Below are positions 55,405 to 64,000 of a DNA stretch of 64,000 nt, piece by piece. The position numbers and the translations under genes are program-made. Source of the stretch: Arenibacter sp. 6A1. Lineage in GTDB: Bacteria > Bacteroidota > Bacteroidia > Flavobacteriales > Flavobacteriaceae. The stretch spans positions 234,256 through 298,255 of the forward strand of contig NZ_JAAXCQ010000004.1 of assembly GCF_012272855.1 (NCBI RefSeq). Direction: 5' to 3'. The notes below the pieces were generated by a model. That model was not told the DNA's origin, searched no databases, and saw nothing but the letters and a program-made list of their open reading frames with translations. The stretch's first letter is position 1. Every line of letters begins with the position of its first letter.

Positions 55405-55412
55405 TATATTTG
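55405..55412 (+). promoter_or_regulatory. -7 promoter element for icd
   Basis: TATATTTG matches TAnnTTTG, 30 bp before ATG 55443. The nearest TTG (55375-55377) is 27 bp away, outside the usual spacing. Confidence 0.45.
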
Positions 55413-55436
55413 TTCCGCTTAAACTTAAAAACTTAG

Positions 55437-57662
<2,226 letters not shown>

Positions 57663-57681
57663 TAGGATTTTTATAAAGCTT

Positions 57682-57715
57682 AAAAGGCCTTCTCTGTAGT
57701 AGAGAAGGCCTTTTT
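57682..57715 (+). terminator. Intrinsic terminator after icd
   Basis: A 14-bp stem AAAAGGCCTTCTCT (57682-57695) / AGAGAAGGCCTTTT (57701-57714) with a 5-base loop and T-run, 19 bp after the stop. Confidence 0.93.
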
Positions 57716-57783
57716 GCATTTAATAACCCATGGTGCTTTTTATAACTAAAAAATAATGATATTTTTATTTCAAATTATTCTAC

Positions 57784-60159
57784 ATGCGGAAGCTCCAAAA
57801 AATCTTTATTCTTTCCTTTATAATAAGTGCCTTTCCGTTGTTTTCGCAAGAAAAATTTACTCTTAGCGGCTCTATAATCCAAGCATCGAGCAACGAAACC
57901 CTTATTGGCGTTACCATAGCTTTTCCTTCTCTAGGGACTGGTGTCATTACCAATGAATATGGTTTTTATTCTATTACGCTTCCAAAAGGCAGTTACGACA
58001 TTGTTGTAGGCTCCTTAGGTTTCAAAGAAATAAGGCGTCGAATTGACCTATTTGAAAACAAACAAATGAGTTTTCAGCTTCAAGAAAGTTCGGAACAATT
58101 AAAAGAAGTAGTAGTCACCCAGAAAACTGACCAACTGCAGCTCAGAAAACCACAGATGAGTATAAACTCACTTTCTGCCAGTAGTATAAAAAAAATACCG
58201 GTAGTTTTTGGAGAATCTGATGTTATTAAATCTATCCTTTTACTTCCTGGAGTTACAAGTGCCGGGGAAGGGGCTTCTGGTTTTAACGTAAGAGGCGGGG
58301 CTGCCGATCAAAACTTAATTTTGTTAGATGAGGCCATTATCTTTAACTCTTCACATTTATTTGGGTTCTTTTCCGTTTTCAATCCAGATGCCATTAAAAA
58401 TATAAAATTATACAAAGGAGGTATCCCTGCCAAATACGGTGGTCGACTATCCTCGGTTTTGGACATCTATCAAAAGGAAGGAAACAGCAAGACTTTTAAA
58501 ATGAGTGGTGGCATCGGTGCCGTATCGAGCCGATTGTTATTAGAAGGACCTTTAAAACAGGAAAAAGGAGCCTTTCTAATTGGAGGAAGAGCCTCCTATG
58601 CGCATTTATTCCTACCGCTTTTTGACAATAAAAACAAGGCTTATTTTTATGATCTAAATACCAAACTAAATTATAAACTAAACGATCATAACAATATTTT
58701 ACTTTCCGGATACTTCGGAAGGGATGTTTTTAATATTTCAGAAAATTTTATAAATACCTACGGGAACTCGGTTTTTAATTTCCGGTGGAACCACCTTTTT
58801 TCCGATCAATTATTTTCAAACCTGTCTTTAATTTATTCTGATTATTTCTATGGACTAGAATTAGATTTTGTCGGATTTAAATGGAATTCGGGCATCCGGA
58901 ATTTTAATATAAAATACGATTTTAAACATTACCTTTCCAATACTTTTCAACTGAATTATGGGGTGCATAATATTTACCATTATTTTAATCCAGGAGAGAT
59001 AAAACCCAATAGGGAGAGTTCTGGAATTACTGCCGATAAATTGACCGACAAATACGCGAATGAATTTGGAGCCTATATAGATACCGAACACAGCATTTCG
59101 GATAAACTAAGCCTTCAATATGGGCTACGGTGGAGCAATTTTATTCGATTGGGGCAAGATGAGTTATTTATATACGCCAATGACAATCCGGTAATTTTCA
59201 ATGAAGAATATCAAATCTATGAAAAGGCCACCCCTATCGGGGCAGAGAGTTTTAAAAGAAGTGATCATCTAGCTACTTATAATGCCTTAGAACCTAGAAT
59301 ATCCTTGGCCTATAGCATTAACGACAAAAGCTCCTTTAAGGCAAGCTACAATCACATGGTTCAGTATTTAAGTCTGCTATCCAATACCAGTTCCCCTACC
59401 CCACTAGATGTTTGGGCTCCTAGCGGCAGATATGTTAAGCCACAACTATTGGATCAATACGCCATAGGTTATTTTAAAAACTTTAAGGACAGCGAATACA
59501 GTATTGAATCTGAAGTTTATTATAAGGACATTAGCAATCGAATAGATTATATAGACGGAGCAGATTTAATAGCCAATGATGCTATAGAACAGGTGTTTTT
59601 GAATGGTGAAGCAAGAGCTTACGGGCTAGAAATACTATTCAGAAAGCAAGAAGGCGCCTTCAAAGGATGGCTATCCTATACACTTTCTAAATCAGAACAG
59701 AGAACCCCCGGAAGAATTACAAGCGAACCTGGCATCAATGATGGTAAATGGTACGATAGTGCGTATGATAAAACCCATGACATTTCTTTGAATACCTCCT
59801 ATGAACTGAACAAAAAATGGAGTTTTAACGGTAACTTTATTTTCCAAACCGGACAACCCACCAATTACCCAACTGGTCAGTATCAGTTTAAAAATCTGGT
59901 GATTCCTATTTATGGTAATCGCAACGAAACACGATTGCCTAATTATCATCGTTTAGATCTTTCGGCCACTTTAACACCTCGCAAAAATGAGGGAAGAAGA
60001 TGGAAAACCGAATGGGTTTTTAGTATTTACAATTTATACAATCGTCGCAATGCGGCTTCCATAAATTTTAGCCAAAATGAGGACACTAAAATGAATGAAG
60101 CCGTCAGGACCTCTATTTTTGGATTAGTACCATCCGTAACCTATAATTTTAAATTTTAA
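57784..60159 (+). CDS. TonB-dependent receptor with carboxypeptidase-like N-domain
   Basis: The 791-residue outer-membrane receptor has a Sec signal (about 1-21, ending LFSQ), a carboxypeptidase-D regulatory-like domain (about 25-110: FTLSGSIIQASSNETLIGVTIAFPS), a plug domain (about 120-230: VRGGAADQNLILLDEAIIF, ASGFNV, YKGGIPAKYGGRLSSVLDIY) and a beta-barrel to the C-terminus (ending VTYNFKF). Followed directly by a DUF4249 lipoprotein-like gene, a well-known pair in Bacteroidota. It takes up an unknown ligand with TonB energy. The ligand is not inferable. Confidence 0.93.
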   Translation: MRKLQKIFILSFIISAFPLFSQEKFTLSGSIIQASSNETLIGVTIAFPSLGTGVITNEYGFYSITLPKGSYDIVVGSLGFKEIRRRIDLFENKQMSFQLQESSEQLKEVVVTQKTDQLQLRKPQMSINSLSASSIKKIPVVFGESDVIKSILLLPGVTSAGEGASGFNVRGGAADQNLILLDEAIIFNSSHLFGFFSVFNPDAIKNIKLYKGGIPAKYGGRLSSVLDIYQKEGNSKTFKMSGGIGAVSSRLLLEGPLKQEKGAFLIGGRASYAHLFLPLFDNKNKAYFYDLNTKLNYKLNDHNNILLSGYFGRDVFNISENFINTYGNSVFNFRWNHLFSDQLFSNLSLIYSDYFYGLELDFVGFKWNSGIRNFNIKYDFKHYLSNTFQLNYGVHNIYHYFNPGEIKPNRESSGITADKLTDKYANEFGAYIDTEHSISDKLSLQYGLRWSNFIRLGQDELFIYANDNPVIFNEEYQIYEKATPIGAESFKRSDHLATYNALEPRISLAYSINDKSSFKASYNHMVQYLSLLSNTSSPTPLDVWAPSGRYVKPQLLDQYAIGYFKNFKDSEYSIESEVYYKDISNRIDYIDGADLIANDAIEQVFLNGEARAYGLEILFRKQEGAFKGWLSYTLSKSEQRTPGRITSEPGINDGKWYDSAYDKTHDISLNTSYELNKKWSFNGNFIFQTGQPTNYPTGQYQFKNLVIPIYGNRNETRLPNYHRLDLSATLTPRKNEGRRWKTEWVFSIYNLYNRRNAASINFSQNEDTKMNEAVRTSIFGLVPSVTYNFKF

Positions 60160-60163
60160 TAAA

Positions 60164-60979
60164 ATGATCAGGAAACTCTTTTTACTGCTTATGGTCAAGG
60201 CTTTTTTAGGTTGTGAAGATGTTATCGAGGTGGAGTTGCCCACCAGCGAAACAAAGCTTGTGATAGACGCACATTTTGGCCTGTATTTAAACGAGGACCC
60301 CCAAATGATAGATGGTGCCGTGATATTAAGCTTATCTGCTCCTTTTTTTGATAATGAAACACCTCCTGCCAACGGAGCCACTGTTTTCATAACCGATTTG
60401 GACCTAAATAGGCGTTATGAGTTTCAAGAAATGGAGAATTCTGGTGTTTATTTCCCTAAAAACAACAATTTCCCTTCCAATGCTCAATCAACTTATGAAT
60501 TAACGGTAGTGTATGACGGAGATACTTATAAAGGAGAGGCAAACTTAATTCCAAGTGTTCCAATAGACGACATCTCACAAGGTGACGACACCCTTTTTAG
60601 TGGTGATGAAACTGAAATTATAGTAAAGTTCACGGATAATAAAGATCGAGAAGACTATTACCTATTTACTTTAGGCGCCAATTTATATTTAACCACCGAT
60701 GACCGTTTTTACAATGGTGAACAGTTTGTGTTTTCTTATTTTTATAAGGATATCGATCCAGGGAAAGAGATTACCGTAAAGATTAATGGTGTAGATAAAC
60801 AATTTTACGATTACATGAGAATCCTAATTGAACAAAGTGGGCAAAACGGCGGCGGACCTTTTGAATCTACACCATCCCTCGTTCGTGGTAACATGATCAA
60901 TACTACTAGGCCTGACAACTTTCCCCTAGGATATTTTTCATTATCGGAAGCCTTTAAAAAATCTTTGGTTATTGAATAA
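60164..60979 (+). CDS. DUF4249 lipoprotein partner of the TonB receptor
   Basis: The 271-residue protein has a lipoprotein-like N-terminus (LFLLLMVKAFLGC, lipobox FLGC) and starts its mature part EDVIEVELPTSETKLVIDA, typical DUF4249. Later there is DDTLFSGDETEIIVKFTDNKDREDYYLF. DUF4249 proteins are encoded beside TonB receptors in Bacteroidota and are probably surface-exposed accessory subunits; function unknown. It starts 4 bp after the receptor stop, in the same operon. Confidence 0.9.
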   Translation: MIRKLFLLLMVKAFLGCEDVIEVELPTSETKLVIDAHFGLYLNEDPQMIDGAVILSLSAPFFDNETPPANGATVFITDLDLNRRYEFQEMENSGVYFPKNNNFPSNAQSTYELTVVYDGDTYKGEANLIPSVPIDDISQGDDTLFSGDETEIIVKFTDNKDREDYYLFTLGANLYLTTDDRFYNGEQFVFSYFYKDIDPGKEITVKINGVDKQFYDYMRILIEQSGQNGGGPFESTPSLVRGNMINTTRPDNFPLGYFSLSEAFKKSLVIE

Positions 60980-61136
60980 ATCCGTTGTTTATCATAAAAT
61001 CCTATAACAGCCGCTATTTCGATTCAAAAAATAAAATAACGAAACCTGTAAAGCTGTTGCTAGTATGGATATACTTCCTTTCGCCTCCCCTATACCTCTA
61101 TGTCCCTAAATTCATTGCACAATATTCCTTCCTAAA

Positions 61137-62273
61137 TCAGCTGTCCATTTCACCTTTAAAATAGTCATATATTTTTTCCGTCAATAATTTAGCGGCATTG
61201 TCCATACTATATTGTACAGAATAATTAGAATCCATAATTTCCAAAACCTCGGTCAAACCTTTATTTTTTAAAAGACTGGGATCAATGTCCAATTTCCCAC
61301 ATACTGCAACGACCGGAATCTGATATTCTTGCCCAATTTCCATTACTCCCTTTATCAGTTTTCCATGAAGCGTTTGTTTATCTATCTTGCCTTCTCCAGT
61401 AATGATGTAGTCAATTTTTGTTTCTTCTAACAAGTTTGACACTTCTGCCATTTGAAAAAGAAAGTTAATACCACTGATAAATTCGGCATTAAAAAATGCC
61501 TTTAACCCATATGCAGTACCTCCTGCAGCCCCTGTACCAGGAAGTAAAGCATCGTCTGTACCGAAGGTGTTTCTAACAATACTAGATAAATGCTGTAATC
61601 CATCGTCTAAAGCTTTTATTTCAGCGCTATCGGCCCCTTTTTGTTTGGCATAGACGTAAGCCGCGCCCTTCGCCCCAAACAACGGATTACTGACATCGTT
61701 GACGGCGATAAAGGATACTCCTTGGCAAGGAAAATTCCCTTCAACGCGCTCTATACGGGAAATATGGACCAGGTTTTTACCTATAGCCCTCAATTCATTC
61801 CCGTTTGAATCTAGAAATCGATAGCCCAAAACACTGGCTATTCCCATTCCTCCATCATTGGTGGCACTACCCCCCAAGCCTATTACAATCTGTTTGGCCC
61901 CCTTCATAATAGCATCTTTTATCTGGATTCCCGTGCCTTTTGTTGAAGTTTCCATGACATTTAGTTCAGAAGAAGAAAGCAGCGCTATGCCAGAAGCTTT
62001 GGCCAATTCTATATAAGCCGTTTTAGTTGTTTTGTCATATAAGTAATAAGCCCGTATTGGTCTGCCCAATGGATCAATAGTCTCCACTTCTACCTTATCT
62101 AGATCCTTATAATTGTTAACTGTATCTAAAAATCCATCTCCTCCATCGGATGCCAATACCGAAAAGATTTCTGTTTTTGGTGCCATTCGAAGAATGCCTT
62201 TGGAGAGGGCTAGAATAACTTCTTCTGCCCTTAGGGAACCTTTAAACTTATCGGGAATCAATAAAACTTTCAT
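61137..62273 (-). CDS. Glycerate kinase (GarK/GlxK family)
   Basis: The 378-residue enzyme belongs to the glycerate kinase type I family. It begins MKVLLIPDKFKGSLRAEEVILALSKGI and contains FSVLASDGGDGFLDT, KQIVIGLGGSATNDGGMGIASVLGY, and FIAVNDVSNPLFGAKGAAYVYAKQKGA, GTGAAGGTAYGL, IDYIITGEGKIDKQTLHGKL. It phosphorylates D-glycerate using ATP (to 2- or 3-phosphoglycerate). No glyoxylate/glycerate gene is near; it is isolated. The length is normal. Confidence 0.95.
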   Translation of the reverse strand: MKVLLIPDKFKGSLRAEEVILALSKGILRMAPKTEIFSVLASDGGDGFLDTVNNYKDLDKVEVETIDPLGRPIRAYYLYDKTTKTAYIELAKASGIALLSSSELNVMETSTKGTGIQIKDAIMKGAKQIVIGLGGSATNDGGMGIASVLGYRFLDSNGNELRAIGKNLVHISRIERVEGNFPCQGVSFIAVNDVSNPLFGAKGAAYVYAKQKGADSAEIKALDDGLQHLSSIVRNTFGTDDALLPGTGAAGGTAYGLKAFFNAEFISGINFLFQMAEVSNLLEETKIDYIITGEGKIDKQTLHGKLIKGVMEIGQEYQIPVVAVCGKLDIDPSLLKNKGLTEVLEIMDSNYSVQYSMDNAAKLLTEKIYDYFKGEMDS

Positions 62274-62584
62274 AAAAAAGTAATTATTATGCTATAATGA
62301 CCATAAATTAATGAAATACTTTTAAGAACCATTCCCTTATCAAATAATAAAGTCTTTCATTATTTCGATGCCATTCATTATTCAAAATATCAAACACAAC
62401 ATTACCCATTTAGGTCTGCTAATGTTACGCATTATTAGTATTTTTGGGTGATCCCATAATGGTGTCATCATACCGACAAACCCAATTCAATTTCATTGCT
62501 TCTTTTTATAGTAGGCACAAGAATTAGGAATTGTCATACCCGCAGGTATAAATGTATGATCATGTATGATTTTTAAATAATAAG
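62274..62584. other. 311-bp gap upstream of the DUF6095 gene
   Basis: It is AT-rich with one -7 like box TATTTTTG (62439-62446, plus) and a direct repeat of ATGTATGAT at 62549-62569, just before the DUF6095 gene. No gene or RNA is recognised. Confidence 0.5.
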
Positions 62585-62812
62585 ATGAGAACAGACAAGG
62601 CTTTACTATTAAAAGGCGTTAAATATATTGCCTATACTATAGCGTTAATGTTTACGGCACCAGTGGTCATTTACCAGGCTTTTAAAAACGAGGAACACCC
62701 TTTGTACTGGCCTGTATTAATTACCGGTCTTTTGTTGGCTATCGCAGCCATTAGTTTTGGTTTCTATAGTATTAAGACTATTATGGATGCTCTTTTCAAC
62801 AAAAAGAAATAA
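62585..62812 (+). CDS. Small membrane protein, DUF6095 type
   Basis: The 75-residue protein has two membrane helices (about 10-33, KYIAYTIALMFTAPVVIYQAF; and 42-68, YWPVLITGLLLAIAAISFGFYSI) and a basic tail NKKK. It matches the DUF6095 type found in Flavobacteriia. No function is known. It lies 24 bp before the deoxyribonucleotidase gene; the two may be cotranscribed. Confidence 0.75.
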   Translation: MRTDKALLLKGVKYIAYTIALMFTAPVVIYQAFKNEEHPLYWPVLITGLLLAIAAISFGFYSIKTIMDALFNKKK

Positions 62813-62836
62813 CCCTTATTTTTCAAAAACAGTAGT

Positions 62837-63358
62837 ATGATTTTATTTATAGACATGGACGAAGTGTTCGCGGACGCCTACAACGCCCATATTGAACTTT
62901 ATAATAAAGCATTTTCAGAAAACTTGAAAGCAGAAGATTGTTTAGGCCGCGAAGTATGGCAATGCGTACCCAAACATCATCAGGACAGTATTAGGAAACA
63001 TGCTTTTACCGATGGTTTTTTTAGCAATCTAAGACCTATCAAAGACAGTCAGGAAGTCATTAAAGAATTAACCGAGAAATACGAAGTTTACGTTGCCTCG
63101 GCGGCCATGGAGTACCCTAACTCCTTACGAGAAAAAAGCGATTGGTTAGATCTACATTTCCCGTTCATACATTGGAAAAACCGTATTCTATGTGGCAATA
63201 AACACATTCTTTCTGGTGATATATTAATCGATGACCGCGCTTACAACCTTGAAAATTTTAAGGGTCGAAAGATTTTATTTACCTCTCCTCACAATGTACA
63301 TACCGAAGGATACGAACGCGCAAACAACTGGCGTGAAGTAGCAGGTCTTTTGCTATAA
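62837..63358 (+). CDS. 5'(3')-deoxyribonucleotidase
   Basis: The 173-residue HAD enzyme has motif I FIDMDEVFADAYNAH (nucleophile Asp6 and acid Asp8), motif II EVYVASAAMEYPNS, the RxxW-like KNRILCGNKHILSGDILIDDRAYNLENFKG (motif IV, ILIDDRA) and the cap. This is the NT5C-type family that dephosphorylates deoxyribonucleoside monophosphates. The length matches (about 170-190). Its downstream region contains the third 85-bp repeat. Family assignment is firm; exact nucleotide choice is unknown. Confidence 0.92.
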   Translation: MILFIDMDEVFADAYNAHIELYNKAFSENLKAEDCLGREVWQCVPKHHQDSIRKHAFTDGFFSNLRPIKDSQEVIKELTEKYEVYVASAAMEYPNSLREKSDWLDLHFPFIHWKNRILCGNKHILSGDILIDDRAYNLENFKGRKILFTSPHNVHTEGYERANNWREVAGLLL

Positions 63359-63487
63359 TTCTTTTGATATAGCCTATTAAGCCGATTTGGTAATTTCCTC
63401 AGAGAACGAAATTAGTGTTAAATCTCAGGAAGCTCCCCTAAAAAAACCATGTTTTCACAGATCATATTGGAATAGCCCAAAGTTAAT

Positions 63488-63572
63488 TTTTTGGGCGTTC
63501 CCTCCTTCGTCGGTCGGGCTCTTCGCTGTATCCCTTGCGCCGCTGCGGGGATGCCGCTGCGATCCCTAACGC
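63488..63572 (+). repeat. 85-bp dispersed repeat, copy C
   Basis: An ungapped match to copies A (8 differences) and B (10 differences). It lies 129 bp behind the deoxyribonucleotidase stop and in its orientation. The ends hold GCGTT and AACGC, as in the other copies. Confidence 0.85.
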
Positions 63573-63907
63573 GGGAAACAATTAACAATAACCAATTAGC
63601 AGTAAACACTGTAAAAAATGTACCAATTAATTAATGTAACAATGTAAAATGAAATAATTCTGGAATTCGGGAATTTGAAAATGAGTTGATTTAATTGCTG
63701 CGTAATGTAATAGTGTAACAATTTGTTGAATTACAAAGGAATTGACCGCTAGTGCGAGTGTCACGCTTGTACCGAGTAGCATAAGAAGCTGTATTTAATA
63801 AAACGGAACTGGCCTAAAGGGTGTATAGGAACATAAAAAGAAATGTCCTAGAAGCAGGATTTGGCGGTATGATTATTTTGGATAGGAATGGCCCTCAAAG
63901 TCGGGAG

Positions 63908-63946
63908 ACTTTGCGGATCTACTTTGCGGAACTACTTTGCGGAAGG
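63908..63946. repeat. Three tandem 13-bp repeats
   Basis: Units ACTTTGCGGATCT, ACTTTGCGGAACT and ACTTTGCGGAAGG follow one another without spacer; the first ten bases are identical in each. They lie just before the terminator hairpin at 63957. Confidence 0.8.
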
Positions 63947-63956
63947 GCAAAAAAAA

Positions 63957-63982
63957 AGTCCCTTCATTTTCATGAAGGGACT
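63957..63982 (-). terminator. Terminator for a minus-strand gene beyond the right edge
   Basis: AGTCCCTTCA (63957-63966) pairs with TGAAGGGACT (63973-63982). On the minus strand it ends in a T-tract (the A-run 63949-63957). A plus-strand reading has a weak tail, so a minus-strand gene should lie to the right. Confidence 0.75.
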
Positions 63983-64000
63983 CTTAAAAAAAGGCGGCGG

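Larger units (their letters stand above)
63359..64000. other. 642-bp noncoding right end
   Basis: After the deoxyribonucleotidase gene come repeat copy C (63488-63572), a TGTAA-rich low-complexity stretch (about 63600-63740), three tandem 13-bp units (63908-63946), and a terminator for a minus-strand gene outside the window. No reading frame is recognisable. Confidence 0.6.

Noticed and set aside
62549..62569. Direct repeat ATGTATGAT before the DUF6095 gene
   Set aside because: Only two copies of nine bases in AT-rich DNA; not distinctive enough for an operator.

Overview
The window is ordinary chromosomal DNA of an AT-rich member of the Bacteroidota, almost certainly a (marine-type) Flavobacteriaceae. 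The support is a PorP/SprF-family protein, the order bamD-rpoZ-coaBC-DUF4835-recN-fabI, a TonB receptor paired with DUF4249, a monomeric NADP-isocitrate dehydrogenase, a YtxJ bacillithiol-type protein, a roughly 480-residue GAPDH, and promoters of the Bacteroidota type (TAnnTTTG at -7) in place of sigma70 boxes. The genus cannot be fixed from the sequence alone. No prophage, insertion sequence, CRISPR array, tRNA or rRNA was found.

Layout. 1-6.3 kb: the start of glyA (minus), divergent fumarylacetoacetase with a 29-bp palindrome between them, a lipoprotein, ytxJ and clpB. 6.4-11.3 kb: a TetR regulator, a PorP/SprF protein, a histidine-phosphatase lipoprotein, a DUF6503 lipoprotein, smpB, pcm and a small frameshifted reading frame. 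11.3-17.1 kb (plus): Gfo/Idh oxidoreductase, 3-hydroxyacyl-CoA dehydrogenase, YggS, then a tight DEDDh/GIY-YIG nuclease, voltage-gated K+ channel and miaA set. 17.7-30 kb (minus): a two-component system; GT2-ybbR-coaE; the bamD-to-fabI envelope/CoA/repair operon; and DUF6913-dapA. 30.1-35.5 kb (plus): a 5'-nucleotidase split into two genes in reversed order, then fdhD, a DUF7009 gene and a YdeP-like molybdopterin oxidoreductase. 35.7-43.2 kb: a conserved small protein, ligA, prmC, a GNAT enzyme, ribD, a HAD phosphatase, an EamA transporter, a YigZ protein and a thioesterase. 43.4-49.2 kb: dnaA, an LMW phosphatase and an RsmI-like methylase; on the other strand dapF-GNAT-mltG and a lysozyme-like gene. 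49.3-60.98 kb (plus): a Do/HtrA protease, GAPDH, a coiled-coil membrane protein, trmD, rplS, icd and the TonB/DUF4249 pair. 61-64 kb: glycerate kinase, a DUF6095 protein, a deoxyribonucleotidase and a noncoding tail.

Most genes are housekeeping: central metabolism (icd, gap, glycerate kinase), cofactors (coaBC, coaE, ribD), cell wall and lysine (dapA, dapF, mltG), translation (smpB, trmD, rplS, miaA, prmC), replication and repair (dnaA, ligA, recN), and envelope biogenesis (bamD, ybbR, DUF4835).

The least explained signals are noncoding. An ungapped 85-bp element occurs three times (17325-17409, 35532-35616, 63488-63572), each time downstream of a gene and in that gene's orientation, with complementary ends and mutually exclusive internal hairpins. 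A 660-bp gap after rplS holds a second strong terminator with no protein gene in front of it. A perfect 12-bp inverted repeat lies between glyA and fumarylacetoacetase and carries a TAnnTTTG box in each arm. I see no convincing new multi-gene system, and I have not forced one.
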